A DNA stretch of 64,000 nucleotides from Niallia alba (GCF_012933555.1 NZ_JABBPK010000001.1:970001-1034000), one strand, 5' to 3'; positions 42,047 through 51,083 are shown, counted from the stretch's first letter. Notes: a model not told the origin generated them from the sequence alone. Translations and numbers: made by a program.

Positions 42047-43258
42047 TTATTCGTTGATTAAGCTTTCTTGTTTATCTTGTACAGATTCATTACTTAAATA
42101 GTTTAATGTCGCAGAGCCTAATGTCTTAGCTGCGATCAAAAGAGAGTGTTCATCAATATTGAATTTCGGATGATGATGTGGATAGACTTCCTCCCAGTTA
42201 GGATCCATTGCACCTGTAAAGAAGAAAGCACCTTTTACATGCTGCAAGTAATACGCAAAATCTTCTCCGCCCATAATTGGATCGCAAATTCTTACTTGTT
42301 GAACTTCCTCAATTTGTTCTGCATGCTTGATGATAAAGTCTGTTTCTTCTTTATGATTTACAACAGCAGGATAGCCACGTTTAAAACGATAATCATAAGA
42401 TGCGCCAACCATCTGGCATGATGCCTGAATGACATTTCCGATTTCCTTCTCAATTAAGTCACGAGCCTCATCGTGGAATGTACGTGCTGTTCCACTTAAT
42501 TTTACTGTATCGGCAATAACATTGAAGGGATTTTGAGCTACAAAATTACAAACAGAAACAACAGCAGGATGTAATGGATTCACGCGTCTTGATACAATTT
42601 GCTGCACATTGGTGATAAATTGTGCACCGATCATAATCGCATCTTTTGTCATATGTGGTTCCGATCCATGACCACCTTTTCCTTGAATGGTAATATCAAA
42701 TTGGTCTGCAGCTGCCATTAGAGGACCAGCGTTAATCATGATATTTCCAACTGGTTCTGTTGCCCATAGATGGGTTCCAAAAATCACGTCTACACCTTCT
42801 AAACAACCATCCTCAATCATCGCAATGGCACCACCTGGAGATAATTCCTCTGCAAATTGATGAATAAACACGATGTTTCCTTCTATGTCTGCTTGCAGCT
42901 TGTTCAATGCTTTTGCTAACACTAATAAAGTAGCCGTATGACCATCATGACCACAAGCATGCATAACGCCGTCTACCTTGGATTTATAAGGGATATCATT
43001 TTCCTCTTGGATAGCAAGTGCATCAAAGTCCGCACGTAATGCAACGGTTTTACCAGGTTTGCTGCCTCTAAGTGTAGCAACAACCCCACGACCGCCGACG
43101 CCAGTTCTTACTTCATGCCCTAATTTTTGATGATATTCTGCAATATAAGCAGGTGTATATACTTCATGATAGGATAATTCCGGATGTTCATGGAGATGAC
43201 GTCGAATCTCAATCATCTCTTGTTCATATTCTTTTAATAGCGAAAATAAAGCTTCCAT
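42047..43258 (-). CDS. M20-family amidohydrolase (N-acyl-amino-acid / aminobenzoyl-glutamate type)
   Basis: A 403-residue metal-dependent amidohydrolase. The metal-site motifs of the YxeP/AbgA/IAA-amino-acid-hydrolase group are clear: LRADFDAL, VMHACGHDGHTATLL with the ligand Cys, FAEELSPGG and the late GGEDFAYYL. It would remove an acyl or aromatic-acyl group from an amino acid. The gene lies 85 bases downstream of an AbgT transporter on the same strand, which suggests import and hydrolysis of p-aminobenzoyl-glutamate-like compounds. The ATG follows GAGGGG. Confidence 0.88.
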   Translation of the reverse strand: MEALFSLLKEYEQEMIEIRRHLHEHPELSYHEVYTPAYIAEYHQKLGHEVRTGVGGRGVVATLRGSKPGKTVALRADFDALAIQEENDIPYKSKVDGVMHACGHDGHTATLLVLAKALNKLQADIEGNIVFIHQFAEELSPGGAIAMIEDGCLEGVDVIFGTHLWATEPVGNIMINAGPLMAAADQFDITIQGKGGHGSEPHMTKDAIMIGAQFITNVQQIVSRRVNPLHPAVVSVCNFVAQNPFNVIADTVKLSGTARTFHDEARDLIEKEIGNVIQASCQMVGASYDYRFKRGYPAVVNHKEETDFIIKHAEQIEEVQQVRICDPIMGGEDFAYYLQHVKGAFFFTGAMDPNWEEVYPHHHPKFNIDEHSLLIAAKTLGSATLNYLSNESVQDKQESLINE

Positions 43259-43343
43259 GTTTACCCCTCATTTCAATTTTTTTAAAATTATATGTAGCAC
43301 GGCAACCAAAAGATTCAGGTTGCACGTAGTGAATCGTCTAAAA

Positions 43344-44900
43344 TTATTTTAAGAAGATAGGATCCCCTGGTCCTAAAGGAAGTCCGCATAAGTACCAAAT
43401 AGCGAATAAGAGAATCCATGTAATGGCAAAGAAGATGGAATAAGGAAGTAAAGCAGATATTAAGGTTCCAATCCCAATCGACTTATCGTGTTTTCTTGCA
43501 AAGGCTAAAAGAATCGCAAAGTAAGCAAGCATTGGCGTGATTGGATTTGTGATAGAATCTCCAATTCGATAAGCCATTTGTGTTAATGCTGGACTATAGC
43601 CTAAATACATAAACATTGGTACAAAGATTGTAGAAAGTAATGCCCATTTTGCAGATGCGCTAGCAATTAATAGATTAATAAAGGAACAAATAATGATGAA
43701 GCCAATAATCATTGGCAGTCCAGTAAAGTTCATCGCTTGAAGCAATTCGGCACCTTTAATCGCAAGAATCGGACCAATATTACTCCAGCTAAAGTAAGCA
43801 ATCATTTGTGCAGCGACAAAAGCTAGCACGATAAACGGTGCTAAGTCCGCAATGGATTTAAATAATTTTTCTGCCACATCTTTATCATTTTTAACCGTTT
43901 TGGAACCAATACCATATGCTAAAGCAGGTAATAAAAAGAAAAATAGCATAATCGGAACGATAGAAGACATAAATGGTGAGTTAATAACAGAGCCTGTCTC
44001 TAAATCACGTAACCAACCATTTCTTGGAATAACCATTATTAAAATGACAGCAAAATAGATGATTAGGGTAATACCTGCAAAACGTAGACCTCTTTTTTCA
44101 TTGGCAGTTACTTGATCTAGTTTTTGTACCACTCCGGTGTATTTTCCAAAGCGCGGTTCCACAAATTTCACCGTAACCCAAGTAGTGACAGCAACTAATA
44201 CAAAGGTAGAAATGATTAAGAAATAATAATTCATTGTCGGATTTCCCACATAATTTGGATCTACTACCTTTGCTGCTTGCTCCGTAATTCCCGCGAGCAG
44301 GACATCTAAGGAATTTAGAATTAAGTTAGCACTATATCCACCAGCGATCGCTGCATAGGTAGCAATAAGACCGACAATTGGACTTCTTCCTACGCTCATA
44401 AAGATGAGGGCTGCGATAGGAGGAAATACGATAAATGCTGCATCGGCAGCAATATTGCCAAGAACCCCAGTGAAGACAATGACAGGCAGTATTAATTTTT
44501 TAGGTGCACTTAACACCGTTCTTTTCATAACAGTTTGGATAAGACCTGTCGTTTCTGCAAGACCTACACCTAGCATAATGACTAATACTAGTCCAAATGG
44601 AGGGAAGGACGTGAAGTTGCTCACCATACTTGTTAAGATTTGAATAATGCCTTCGCGATTCAGTAAATTAACTACTTCAATTGTTTCGCCTGAGCTCGGA
44701 TTCGTAGCAGAGACGCCAAGTAACGATAGTAAATAAGAAGCGATTAAAATAATGGCAGACATGATGACAAATAACGTAATAGGATCAGGTAACTTATTAC
44801 CTGCACGTTCAATGACGTTTAAAAATCTGTCCGCTAGTTTGGTTTTACTAGGCGGAGTTGGTTCTGCGTAATTTGGCCGTTTTTTTGCAAGTTCGCTCAT
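43344..44900 (-). CDS. abgT: AbgT-family transporter
   Basis: A 518-residue membrane protein of the AbgT family with about 11-13 helices. Conserved stretches include the N-terminal GNKLPDPITLFVIMS, FPPFGLVLVIMLGVGLAE, AADAAFIVFPPIAALIFM and the C-terminal GDSITNPITPMLAYFAI. Family members import p-aminobenzoyl-glutamate (AbgT) or export sulfonamides by proton antiport (MtrF, YdaH). Pairing with an M20 amidohydrolase favours the import-and-cleave role. Start is ATG with GGAGG nine bases upstream. A 7-base-arm palindrome lies 100 bases upstream. Confidence 0.9.
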   Translation of the reverse strand: MSELAKKRPNYAEPTPPSKTKLADRFLNVIERAGNKLPDPITLFVIMSAIILIASYLLSLLGVSATNPSSGETIEVVNLLNREGIIQILTSMVSNFTSFPPFGLVLVIMLGVGLAETTGLIQTVMKRTVLSAPKKLILPVIVFTGVLGNIAADAAFIVFPPIAALIFMSVGRSPIVGLIATYAAIAGGYSANLILNSLDVLLAGITEQAAKVVDPNYVGNPTMNYYFLIISTFVLVAVTTWVTVKFVEPRFGKYTGVVQKLDQVTANEKRGLRFAGITLIIYFAVILIMVIPRNGWLRDLETGSVINSPFMSSIVPIMLFFFLLPALAYGIGSKTVKNDKDVAEKLFKSIADLAPFIVLAFVAAQMIAYFSWSNIGPILAIKGAELLQAMNFTGLPMIIGFIIICSFINLLIASASAKWALLSTIFVPMFMYLGYSPALTQMAYRIGDSITNPITPMLAYFAILLAFARKHDKSIGIGTLISALLPYSIFFAITWILLFAIWYLCGLPLGPGDPIFLK

Positions 44901-44999
44901 ATGTAACCTCCGTGTTGTAATGTGTTTTTGGATTTTTTTAAATTATACGAATATTTAAGAAAATAATCTATGGAATAAATTCTAAATTTATTCATTATT

Positions 45000-45017
45000 T
45001 TTGTGTTGGGACACAAA
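45000..45017. promoter_or_regulatory. Inverted repeat in the abgT / corA-leader intergenic region
   Basis: tttgtgttgggacacaaa: 7-base arms around TGGG, 100 bases before the abgT start. It could be an operator for the abgT-amidohydrolase unit. No known box was matched. Confidence 0.4.
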
Positions 45018-45049
45018 GATAGATAGGTAGAAAAGTTTCACCTTTTCTG

Positions 45050-45078
45050 TTTACAATAAATAAATTATAAAGTAGTAT
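45050..45078 (+). promoter_or_regulatory. Candidate sigma-A promoter of the corA leader
   Basis: -35 TTTACA (45050-45055) and -10 TAGTAT (45073-45078) separated by 17 bases. The transcript would start about 34 bases before the small leader ORF. Confidence 0.5.
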
Positions 45079-45118
45079 GTAATAGGTTTAAAGAATACTA
45101 GTGAGGAGTTGAATTTTT

Positions 45119-45250
45119 ATGAGTAATCGAATGTGTATGGAACCTGAACCGGAACCCACGGCCATGAAAGAGGAAGTCATGAATAACCCTTCCTTTAGAA
45201 GTTTGAATACTGATAAAGATTCAACTTTATTTGGCAGAGAATTTTTTTGA
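45119..45250 (+). CDS. Small 43-codon leader ORF with Glu-Pro alternation upstream of corA
   Basis: An open frame of 43 codons, ATG to TGA, preceded by GAGGAG (45103-45108). Residues 7-14 read MEPEPEPT, an uninterrupted run of three Glu-Pro pairs; the rest is polar, without a signal or membrane segment. The stop codon lies one to three bases before a hairpin that hides the corA ribosome site. In enterobacterial mgtL, an EPDP stretch near the N-terminus destabilises ribosomes at low magnesium and so controls the MgtA transporter. This ORF shares that logic and position, not the sequence. I do not recognise the peptide itself; it could also be an ordinary small protein. Confidence 0.6.
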   Translation: MSNRMCMEPEPEPTAMKEEVMNNPSFRSLNTDKDSTLFGREFF

Positions 45251-45272
45251 TTTCCTCTATAACTAGAGGAGG
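45251..45272 (+). promoter_or_regulatory. Hairpin sequestering the corA Shine-Dalgarno
   Basis: tcctcta (45253-45259) pairs with tagagga (45264-45270) around a TAAC loop; the right arm includes GAGGAGG, the corA ribosome site. Upstream, agaggaag (45169-45176), inside the leader ORF just after the Glu-Pro codons, is complementary to tttcctct (45251-45258) at seven of eight positions and could compete for the left arm, freeing the ribosome site. Confidence 0.55.
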
Positions 45273-45279
45273 TAAAAGC

Positions 45280-46218
45280 ATGAAAAAAATTTATATTTCT
45301 ACGGAAGAAGGAATGCTGAAAGAAACGGATAGCATGATGAATGGCTGCTGGATCAATTTAATTGCCCCAACAGAAACCGAAATAACGGAAATTGCTACCG
45401 GTTTAGATATTCCATTTGCGTTTATGAAAGATCCATTGGATGAAGAAGAGCGTTCAAGAATTGAAAAGGATGGGGAAAATGTATTAATAATTGTTAATCT
45501 TCCTCTTGTTTCCTTTGATGAGAAAAATATGCCAATTTATGACACCATCCCATTAGGCATGATTATTGCGAAGAATTGCTTTATTACGGTTTGCTTAAAG
45601 GATAATCCGATATTTCATCAATTTTCAGAAGGCAGAATGAAGAGCTTTTTTACGTATAAAAAAACACGATTTTCTTTGCAAATCCTATATTGTATGGCAA
45701 CTGCTTATTTAAAATATTTAAAGCAAATCAGCAAAAAGACAGATAGTATTGAAAAGGAACTTCACCAGTCCATGAAAAATAAAGAGCTATTTTCTTTGCT
45801 TAATATAGAAAAAAGCTTAGTATATTTTACTACTTCCTTAAAATCGAATAATATTGTCATGCAAAAAATGCTTAAAAGCAATTATTTGAAAATGTATGAT
45901 GATGATCAAGAATTATTGGAAGATGTTATTATTGAGAATCAGCAGGCAATTGAGATGGCAGAAACTCATATGTCTATTTTAAGTGGGATGATGGATGCTT
46001 TTGCTTCGGTTATATCTAATAATGTTAATATTGTGATGAAATTCTTAACATCCTTTACGATTATATTGTCATTGCCAACAATGGTTGCAAGCTTCTATGG
46101 AATGAATGTTCATATCCCATTTCAAGATGTACCCTATTCTTTTACAATCGCGATTATGATTTCCTTCTTACTATCAGGCGTAACGGCTTTGGTCTTTTGG
46201 AAGAAGAAGTTTTTTTAA
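45280..46218 (+). CDS. corA: CorA-family divalent cation transporter
   Basis: A 312-residue CorA-type channel for magnesium (or cobalt/nickel). A soluble N-terminal domain with a long helical stalk is followed by two C-terminal transmembrane helices joined by the signature YGMNV loop (about residue 274; SFYGMNVHIPF), and the tail ends in KKKFF. Length fits the pentameric family. The ATG at 45280 has GAGGAGG at seven bases; the in-frame upstream extension (to 45247) overlaps the leader ORF stop and is not family-like. Control is probably at the RNA level through the leader ORF and hairpin. No M-box riboswitch is visible. Confidence 0.92.
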   Translation: MKKIYISTEEGMLKETDSMMNGCWINLIAPTETEITEIATGLDIPFAFMKDPLDEEERSRIEKDGENVLIIVNLPLVSFDEKNMPIYDTIPLGMIIAKNCFITVCLKDNPIFHQFSEGRMKSFFTYKKTRFSLQILYCMATAYLKYLKQISKKTDSIEKELHQSMKNKELFSLLNIEKSLVYFTTSLKSNNIVMQKMLKSNYLKMYDDDQELLEDVIIENQQAIEMAETHMSILSGMMDAFASVISNNVNIVMKFLTSFTIILSLPTMVASFYGMNVHIPFQDVPYSFTIAIMISFLLSGVTALVFWKKKFF

Positions 46219-46271
46219 TAAGGAAGCCCAGCTCAAATGTTGCACTAGTTGCTTCTATATAATATATTATT

Positions 46272-46302
46272 AACTCCTCCTTTTGAAAGGGAGGAGTTTT
46301 TT
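46272..46302. terminator. Terminator between corA and the AraC-type gene
   Basis: A 9-base-pair stem (46272-46280 with 46290-46298) with a loop that can add pairs, followed by six T residues on the plus strand. It can also serve the convergent AraC-type gene. Confidence 0.85.
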
Positions 46303-47118
46303 CTAATAAAAAGTGCGGAATTCCTTAGGGGTATATCCTGTTTCTTTTTTAAAGGTGGCTACAAAATGACTTGTATCATTGAATCCGGTTAGAAATGTAA
46401 TGTCTTTTATTTTCAAATCGCGATTTGTGACTAAAATTTCTTTTGCCATTTTGATGCGATAAGCAAGGACATATTGATAGACAGAGACACCGATAAATCG
46501 TCTAAAAAGTTTATTTAAATATTGTGGTGAAATAAAGAGACTTTTCGCTAAATCAGCGATGGCACATTTTTCTCTGTAATTGGATTGGATCCATTGAATA
46601 CTTGGCGATATATATTGATGATATAAATCATTTGTTTGAAAGGTTCGGTGTAACCCATGATCTCTAATGTTTAATAAGAAGGTATACACATCAATAGACA
46701 GCTTTTGATGGATGGAATTTTTGTTTTCGTTTTTTATATGGGACAACATTCTTTTCGTCCACTCACTATAGGAAAAATCAGGACAGTCATTTGCAAGATA
46801 AAAGGAATCTGTACCAAGTATTTTGGCTATGCTTGGAGCGAATGTACCGTTAATAGTCAAAAAATTTGTCTTCCATCCTTTAGCGGATATAGCTTCATAA
46901 TAATGGGAAACAAATGGGGCTATTAGAATCCCTTCAGAAGGCTTTAACCGAATTTTCTGCTGTTCAATAGTAACTTCTCCTAACCCTTCCTCTGTTTGTA
47001 GCCAATGATAATAGGGATAGCCTTCTTCTCTTATAACCATTTCCTGTTCCCATTTATAGCCAATACTTTCAATCGAAAAAGGATTGAAATCATCCAATAA
47101 ATTAAAATGAACCTCCAT
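46303..47118 (-). CDS. AraC-family transcriptional regulator
   Basis: A 271-residue regulator with an N-terminal cupin-like sugar-sensing domain (about 1-150; LKPSEGILIAPFVSHYYEA) and a C-terminal AraC helix-turn-helix pair (IADLAKSLFISPQYLNKLFRRFIGVS and ITFLTGFNDTSHFVATFKKETGYTPKEFR). It is divergent from a GH42 beta-galactosidase gene with 117 bases between the starts, so it very likely activates that gene in response to a galactoside or its breakdown sugar. The ligand is unknown. Confidence 0.9.
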   Translation of the reverse strand: MEVHFNLLDDFNPFSIESIGYKWEQEMVIREEGYPYYHWLQTEEGLGEVTIEQQKIRLKPSEGILIAPFVSHYYEAISAKGWKTNFLTINGTFAPSIAKILGTDSFYLANDCPDFSYSEWTKRMLSHIKNENKNSIHQKLSIDVYTFLLNIRDHGLHRTFQTNDLYHQYISPSIQWIQSNYREKCAIADLAKSLFISPQYLNKLFRRFIGVSVYQYVLAYRIKMAKEILVTNRDLKIKDITFLTGFNDTSHFVATFKKETGYTPKEFRTFY

Positions 47119-47235
47119 TTATGTATCCCCTTACAATAGTTTCGTATTTTTATATAAACTAGTTACTCTTATTATACTTTTTCTCCGTTGTCCTATCTAT
47201 AATGAATGTATGAAAATGACGACGGAGGGATGGAA

Positions 47236-49242
47236 ATGGAGAAGAAATTCTTTAATCGTATATTATATGGTGGAGATTATAATCCGAATCAATGGCCTAA
47301 GGATATTTGGGAAGAGGATATGCGCATCTTTAAAAAAGCAGGCATTAATTCGGCAACGATTAATGTTTTTTCTTGGGCGAAAATTCAGCCTTCAGAAGAA
47401 GAATATTATTTTGAGGAGCTGGATGAAATTGTCGAAATGCTAAGTAAGTATAAGTATGATATTATTCTCGCTACATCAACAGCAGCCTTGCCAGCATGGC
47501 TGGTAAAAAGATATCCTGAAGTCGCTAGAACTGATTATGAAGGAAGGCACCATAAGTTTGGACAAAGACATAATGCGTGTCCCAATAGTCTTGTTTATCA
47601 AAAGTTTGCGAGCAAACTGGCTGGTACATTAGCAGAAAGATATGGAAGTAATCCTCATGTTACCTGTTGGCACATCAATAATGAATATGGTGGGGAATGT
47701 TATTGCGAAAATTGTGAGAAGGCATTTCGTGTATGGTTGAAAAAGCGATATAAAACAATAGAAGCATTAAATCAAGCATGGAATTTAGAATTTTGGGGTC
47801 ATACCATTTATGAATGGGATGAAGTAGTTCTGCCCAACGCATTAAGCGAAGGAATTGGTAGTGATAAAACTGCTTTTGCGGGAATATCGATTGATTATCG
47901 CCGATTTAACTCGGATAGTATGCTGGAAAATTACAAGATGGAACGAGATGCCATCCGAAAATTTGATTCGCATACACCAATCACCACAAATTTAATGGGT
48001 ACTTATAAAAATTTAGATTACTTTAAATGGGCAAAAGAAATGGATCTTATTTCATGGGACAATTATCCAAGTTATAATACACCATTAAGCTATACGGCGA
48101 TGTGTCATGATTTAATGCGTGGTCTTAAGGACGGTCAACCATTTATGTTAATGGAACAAACGCCTAGTCAACAAAACTGGCAGCCATATAATTCCTTAAA
48201 ACGCCCAGGGAAAATGCGGGCACAAAGTTATCAGACACTTGCACATGGAGCAGATACTATCCAATTTTTCCAACTGCGTCGTTCGATAGGTGCATGTGAA
48301 AAATTTCATGGTGCAGTAATAGAGCATGTGGGACATGAAAATACACGAGTGTTTCGAGAAGTTATGGAACTTGGAAAAGAACTTCAAGGATTAGGGGAGG
48401 AGATTTTAGGATCTACGATTAATAGTAAAGTCGGCATTATTTTTGACTGGGAAAATTATTGGGCACTTGAGTATACAAGTGGACCAAATAAGGACTTAAA
48501 GTACGTAGATCAAATCCATCAATATTATCAATATTTTTATAATAAAAATATTCCGGTGGATATAATATCGGTTGATAGTGATCTTTCTAAGTATGAGGTG
48601 GTCGTTGCGCCAGTTCTCTATATGATGAAGGCTGGTTTGGCGGAGCGGATTACAGCCTTTGTTGAAAACGGAGGCCAATTTGTTACTACCTTTATGAGTG
48701 GTATTGTTAATGAATCAGATAATGTTTACCTTGGTGGTTACCCAGGTCCATTGCGTGAAATAGCAGGAATATGGGTAGAAGAAATTGATGCATTAGCACC
48801 AGAGCAGAAAAATGGAGTTGAATTTCATGATGGAAATGCATACACATGCCAGTTGCTATGTGACATTATCCATCTCGAAGGAGCAGAGACGGTTGCATCC
48901 TATAAGGAGGATTTTTACGGCGATACGCCGGCGATTACGAAAAATTCATTCGGACAAGGCAAGGTATGGTATGTCGGTACACAAGTGGAACAAGCGGGAA
49001 TTGCCCATTTGTTCAATCAAGTGATAGCAGAAACAAATGTGAAACCAATCTGTTCTAACGGAGAAGGATTAGAAATTACGCAAAGAGACACAGCAGATGC
49101 ATCTTATTATTTTGTTATTAATCAAAATACAAAAAAGCAACTATTGCCAGAAGAGTTAATTGGAAAGCTTAATCTTTTAACAGGAGAAGTAGTAAACGAA
49201 GTAGTCGAACTTGGGCAATTTGATGTGCTTTTATTGAAATAA
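47236..49242 (+). CDS. Beta-galactosidase, glycoside hydrolase family 42
   Basis: A 668-residue GH42 enzyme without a signal peptide, hence intracellular. It opens with the family signature YGGDYNPNQWP; the acid/base glutamate is Glu150 in HINNEYGGECYC and the nucleophile Glu307 in LMEQTPSQQNW. The four zinc-site cysteines are present (Cys115 in RHNACPN, Cys155, Cys157 and Cys160 in ECYCENC). The C-terminal beta-sandwich is complete. Substrates are probably plant-derived galactosides rather than lactose. The ATG at 47236 has GGAGGG at seven bases; earlier in-frame ATGs (47206, 47230) are badly spaced. An AraC regulator is divergent. Confidence 0.92.
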   Translation: MEKKFFNRILYGGDYNPNQWPKDIWEEDMRIFKKAGINSATINVFSWAKIQPSEEEYYFEELDEIVEMLSKYKYDIILATSTAALPAWLVKRYPEVARTDYEGRHHKFGQRHNACPNSLVYQKFASKLAGTLAERYGSNPHVTCWHINNEYGGECYCENCEKAFRVWLKKRYKTIEALNQAWNLEFWGHTIYEWDEVVLPNALSEGIGSDKTAFAGISIDYRRFNSDSMLENYKMERDAIRKFDSHTPITTNLMGTYKNLDYFKWAKEMDLISWDNYPSYNTPLSYTAMCHDLMRGLKDGQPFMLMEQTPSQQNWQPYNSLKRPGKMRAQSYQTLAHGADTIQFFQLRRSIGACEKFHGAVIEHVGHENTRVFREVMELGKELQGLGEEILGSTINSKVGIIFDWENYWALEYTSGPNKDLKYVDQIHQYYQYFYNKNIPVDIISVDSDLSKYEVVVAPVLYMMKAGLAERITAFVENGGQFVTTFMSGIVNESDNVYLGGYPGPLREIAGIWVEEIDALAPEQKNGVEFHDGNAYTCQLLCDIIHLEGAETVASYKEDFYGDTPAITKNSFGQGKVWYVGTQVEQAGIAHLFNQVIAETNVKPICSNGEGLEITQRDTADASYYFVINQNTKKQLLPEELIGKLNLLTGEVVNEVVELGQFDVLLLK

Positions 49243-49258
49243 AGAATATAGGTTTTTG

Positions 49259-49289
49259 AGCTACACCGATCGATTCGGTGTGGCTTTTT
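49259..49289 (+). terminator. Rho-independent terminator after the GH42 gene
   Basis: An 11-base-pair stem (49259-49269 with 49275-49285, one G-U), 5-base loop, T run. Confidence 0.87.
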
Positions 49290-49321
49290 GGTATGTGGGG
49301 GAGGATAGTGATGTTCGAAGC

Positions 49322-49720
49322 TGGGTGAAAGCCGAAATTGTTGGTGAAAGTGGGGAAAGTGGTGATCATCGGGAGGATGAAAGCCGAAATTGTTGGAGGA
49401 AGCAGGAAAAGTGGTGTTCATGGAGAGGATGACTCCGAAATTGTTGGAGGAAGCGGAAAAAGTGGTGTTCATCGGGAGGATGAAAGCCGAAATTGTTGGA
49501 GGAAGCAGGAAAAGTGGTGTTCATGGAGAGGATGAAAGCCGAAATTGTTGGAGGAAGCGGGAAAAGTGGTGTTCATCGGGAGGATGAAAGCCGGAATTGT
49601 TGGTGGAAGCGGAAAAAGTGGTGTTCACCAAAGTAATGAAAGCAGAAATCCATGGTAGCAGCTAAATAAATGACGTTCACCAAAGAATTGAGAGCCGGAA
49701 AGGAGTGCCAAATAAACTGT
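49322..49720 (+). repeat. Tandem repeat array, 52-bp unit (family C)
   Basis: About six copies of a 52-base unit, with a diverged tail. The landmark ggatga starts at 49375, 49427, 49478, 49530 and 49582 (spacings 52, 51, 52, 52; the 51 is one base lost in the third copy). Core text per unit is gaaagccgaaattgttgg, ggaagcgg/caggaaaagtgg and tgttcat. After 49630 the repeats decay (49632-49720). The 633-base gap between the GH42 gene and the next regulator holds the terminator and this array, and no gene. The open frames across it are repeat artefacts. Confidence 0.92.
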
Positions 49721-49875
49721 GTTTTACGACTTATACACTTTATTTGACAACCCCAAACCCCAACCGGAATTTCCAACTTTCAAAGAAAAAGCGTCTGTCA
49801 TAAAAACCTTTTCTTTGAAACCGAAGATCTATTTACTCCTTCATTCTCAAAAGAAGTACGTTTTCTCCTCTCCTA

Positions 49876-50790
49876 TCATACAGGATTACTATAATAAGTA
49901 ATAAAATTTATATCTTGATCGTAATTCCCGAATCCTTTTCCGAATAAGGTAACGCCACCGACATTTTCTGCATCTTCTTTAATTTCTACTTTTAAATCCC
50001 ACATACCGCTTTGTTCTTCTCGAAATTGATCAATCGTGAGATCAGATAATTTTTTTCCATCAGCATAAACGCCATGTTTGGTAATGCGGATAGTAAGCAA
50101 GATTCCGTATTGATTGGTTTCATTTGGCCACCAATCAGGGGTAAAGCGACCTCTTGTATCAGAAAAGTCTCCTGGGCTGGTCCAGGTGCATAGTTCTTTT
50201 CCATTTAAGGAAAAAGTAATATCAGACGGCCAAACATTATTGGAAAAAGGAAACTCCGATGATGCTTCCAATACAATATCAATCATCTCAAGCTTATCCG
50301 TCTCTTTTAAAATAGATGGAATGCGATATTCGATAAACCCTTTCGTAAACCAAAGAATAGCTGCTTGATTCTTTTGCGGATCCATAAAGTATTTAGGATC
50401 ATCATATTCACCAATCGTTTTTGTAGTTGTAGCAAGTCCACAGGTCGGGTGAACATCAAAATGAAAATAGTGTCCAACGGGGATTTCTTGTTTATAGCTT
50501 TCATAAGCAGAGTAAATCTTTTGTGGAAACTGGATTTCGATTCGATCCACTTTTAAGATAACGACTTTTTGCAGCCCAGACTTACCAGGTACAATTTCGG
50601 TTTTCACTAAACCTGCATCATTCATTTTCGTGATATGTCTACTGACAATTGCACTACTTATATTCAGTTCTTTAGCTAATTCTCCAATATTCATCTTCTT
50701 CTTAGATAATAATTTAATAATGTTTATTCGAGTAGGACTAGATAGAACTTCATATACAGGGATAGAATTTTCCGATATATCTAATTGCAT
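49876..50790 (-). CDS. ArsR-type regulator with C-terminal beta-sandwich sensor domain
   Basis: A 304-residue regulator. Residues 8-90 are an ArsR winged helix (VLSSPTRINIIKLLSKKKMNIGELAKELNISSAIVSRHITKMNDAGLV). Residues about 95-304 form a separate beta-rich domain with many aromatic residues (HFDVHPTCGLATTTK, WPSDITFSLNGKEL, WTSPGDFSDTRGRFTPDWW, KEDAENVGGVTLFGKGFGNY). I do not recognise this domain by name; its aromatic content suggests a carbohydrate ligand. It is divergent from a GH51 arabinofuranosidase gene, 293 bases apart, so it probably controls arabinoside use. Confidence 0.8.
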   Translation of the reverse strand: MQLDISENSIPVYEVLSSPTRINIIKLLSKKKMNIGELAKELNISSAIVSRHITKMNDAGLVKTEIVPGKSGLQKVVILKVDRIEIQFPQKIYSAYESYKQEIPVGHYFHFDVHPTCGLATTTKTIGEYDDPKYFMDPQKNQAAILWFTKGFIEYRIPSILKETDKLEMIDIVLEASSEFPFSNNVWPSDITFSLNGKELCTWTSPGDFSDTRGRFTPDWWPNETNQYGILLTIRITKHGVYADGKKLSDLTIDQFREEQSGMWDLKVEIKEDAENVGGVTLFGKGFGNYDQDINFITYYSNPV

Positions 50791-50918
50791 TTGTGATACC
50801 CCCCTTTATTACTTTTATATTACTATATGAATAAACTAATAGCAAAAAGAATTAATTTATATAACTAATTGGTTAAATAAAAAGAATAAAATTATTAAAT
50901 TAGTATACTGTTAAGTTA

Positions 50919-50947
50919 TTGACAACGGTTTCATTCTATAATATATT
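50919..50947 (+). promoter_or_regulatory. abfA promoter with overlapping CcpA cre box
   Basis: -35 TTGACA (50919-50924) and -10 TATATT (50942-50947), 17 bases apart. tgacaacggtttca (50920-50933) fits the cre consensus TGWNANCGNTNWCA at every position and covers the -35, predicting catabolite repression of the arabinofuranosidase gene. The start codon is 137 bases downstream. Confidence 0.75.
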
Positions 50948-51083
50948 TTATTCGTAAGTTTATCTTTTAGGTAAGTAACTAGCAATGAATGAATAAGTTA
51001 AAACGCAAAGGAGGCATTGATACATAAATTAGCTTATTATCTATTCATATTTTTCTAAAAAATGACAATGGAGGAATCATAAT

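Noticed and set aside
44901-45280. M-box magnesium riboswitch before corA
   Set aside because: The region is too short for the M-box and none of its conserved blocks are visible; the leader ORF and hairpin explain the spacing.
49122-49776. Several open frames on both strands in the 49.1-49.8 kb region
   Set aside because: They cross the 52-base family C array and the end of the GH42 gene; sequences are repeat-derived and lack ribosome sites.
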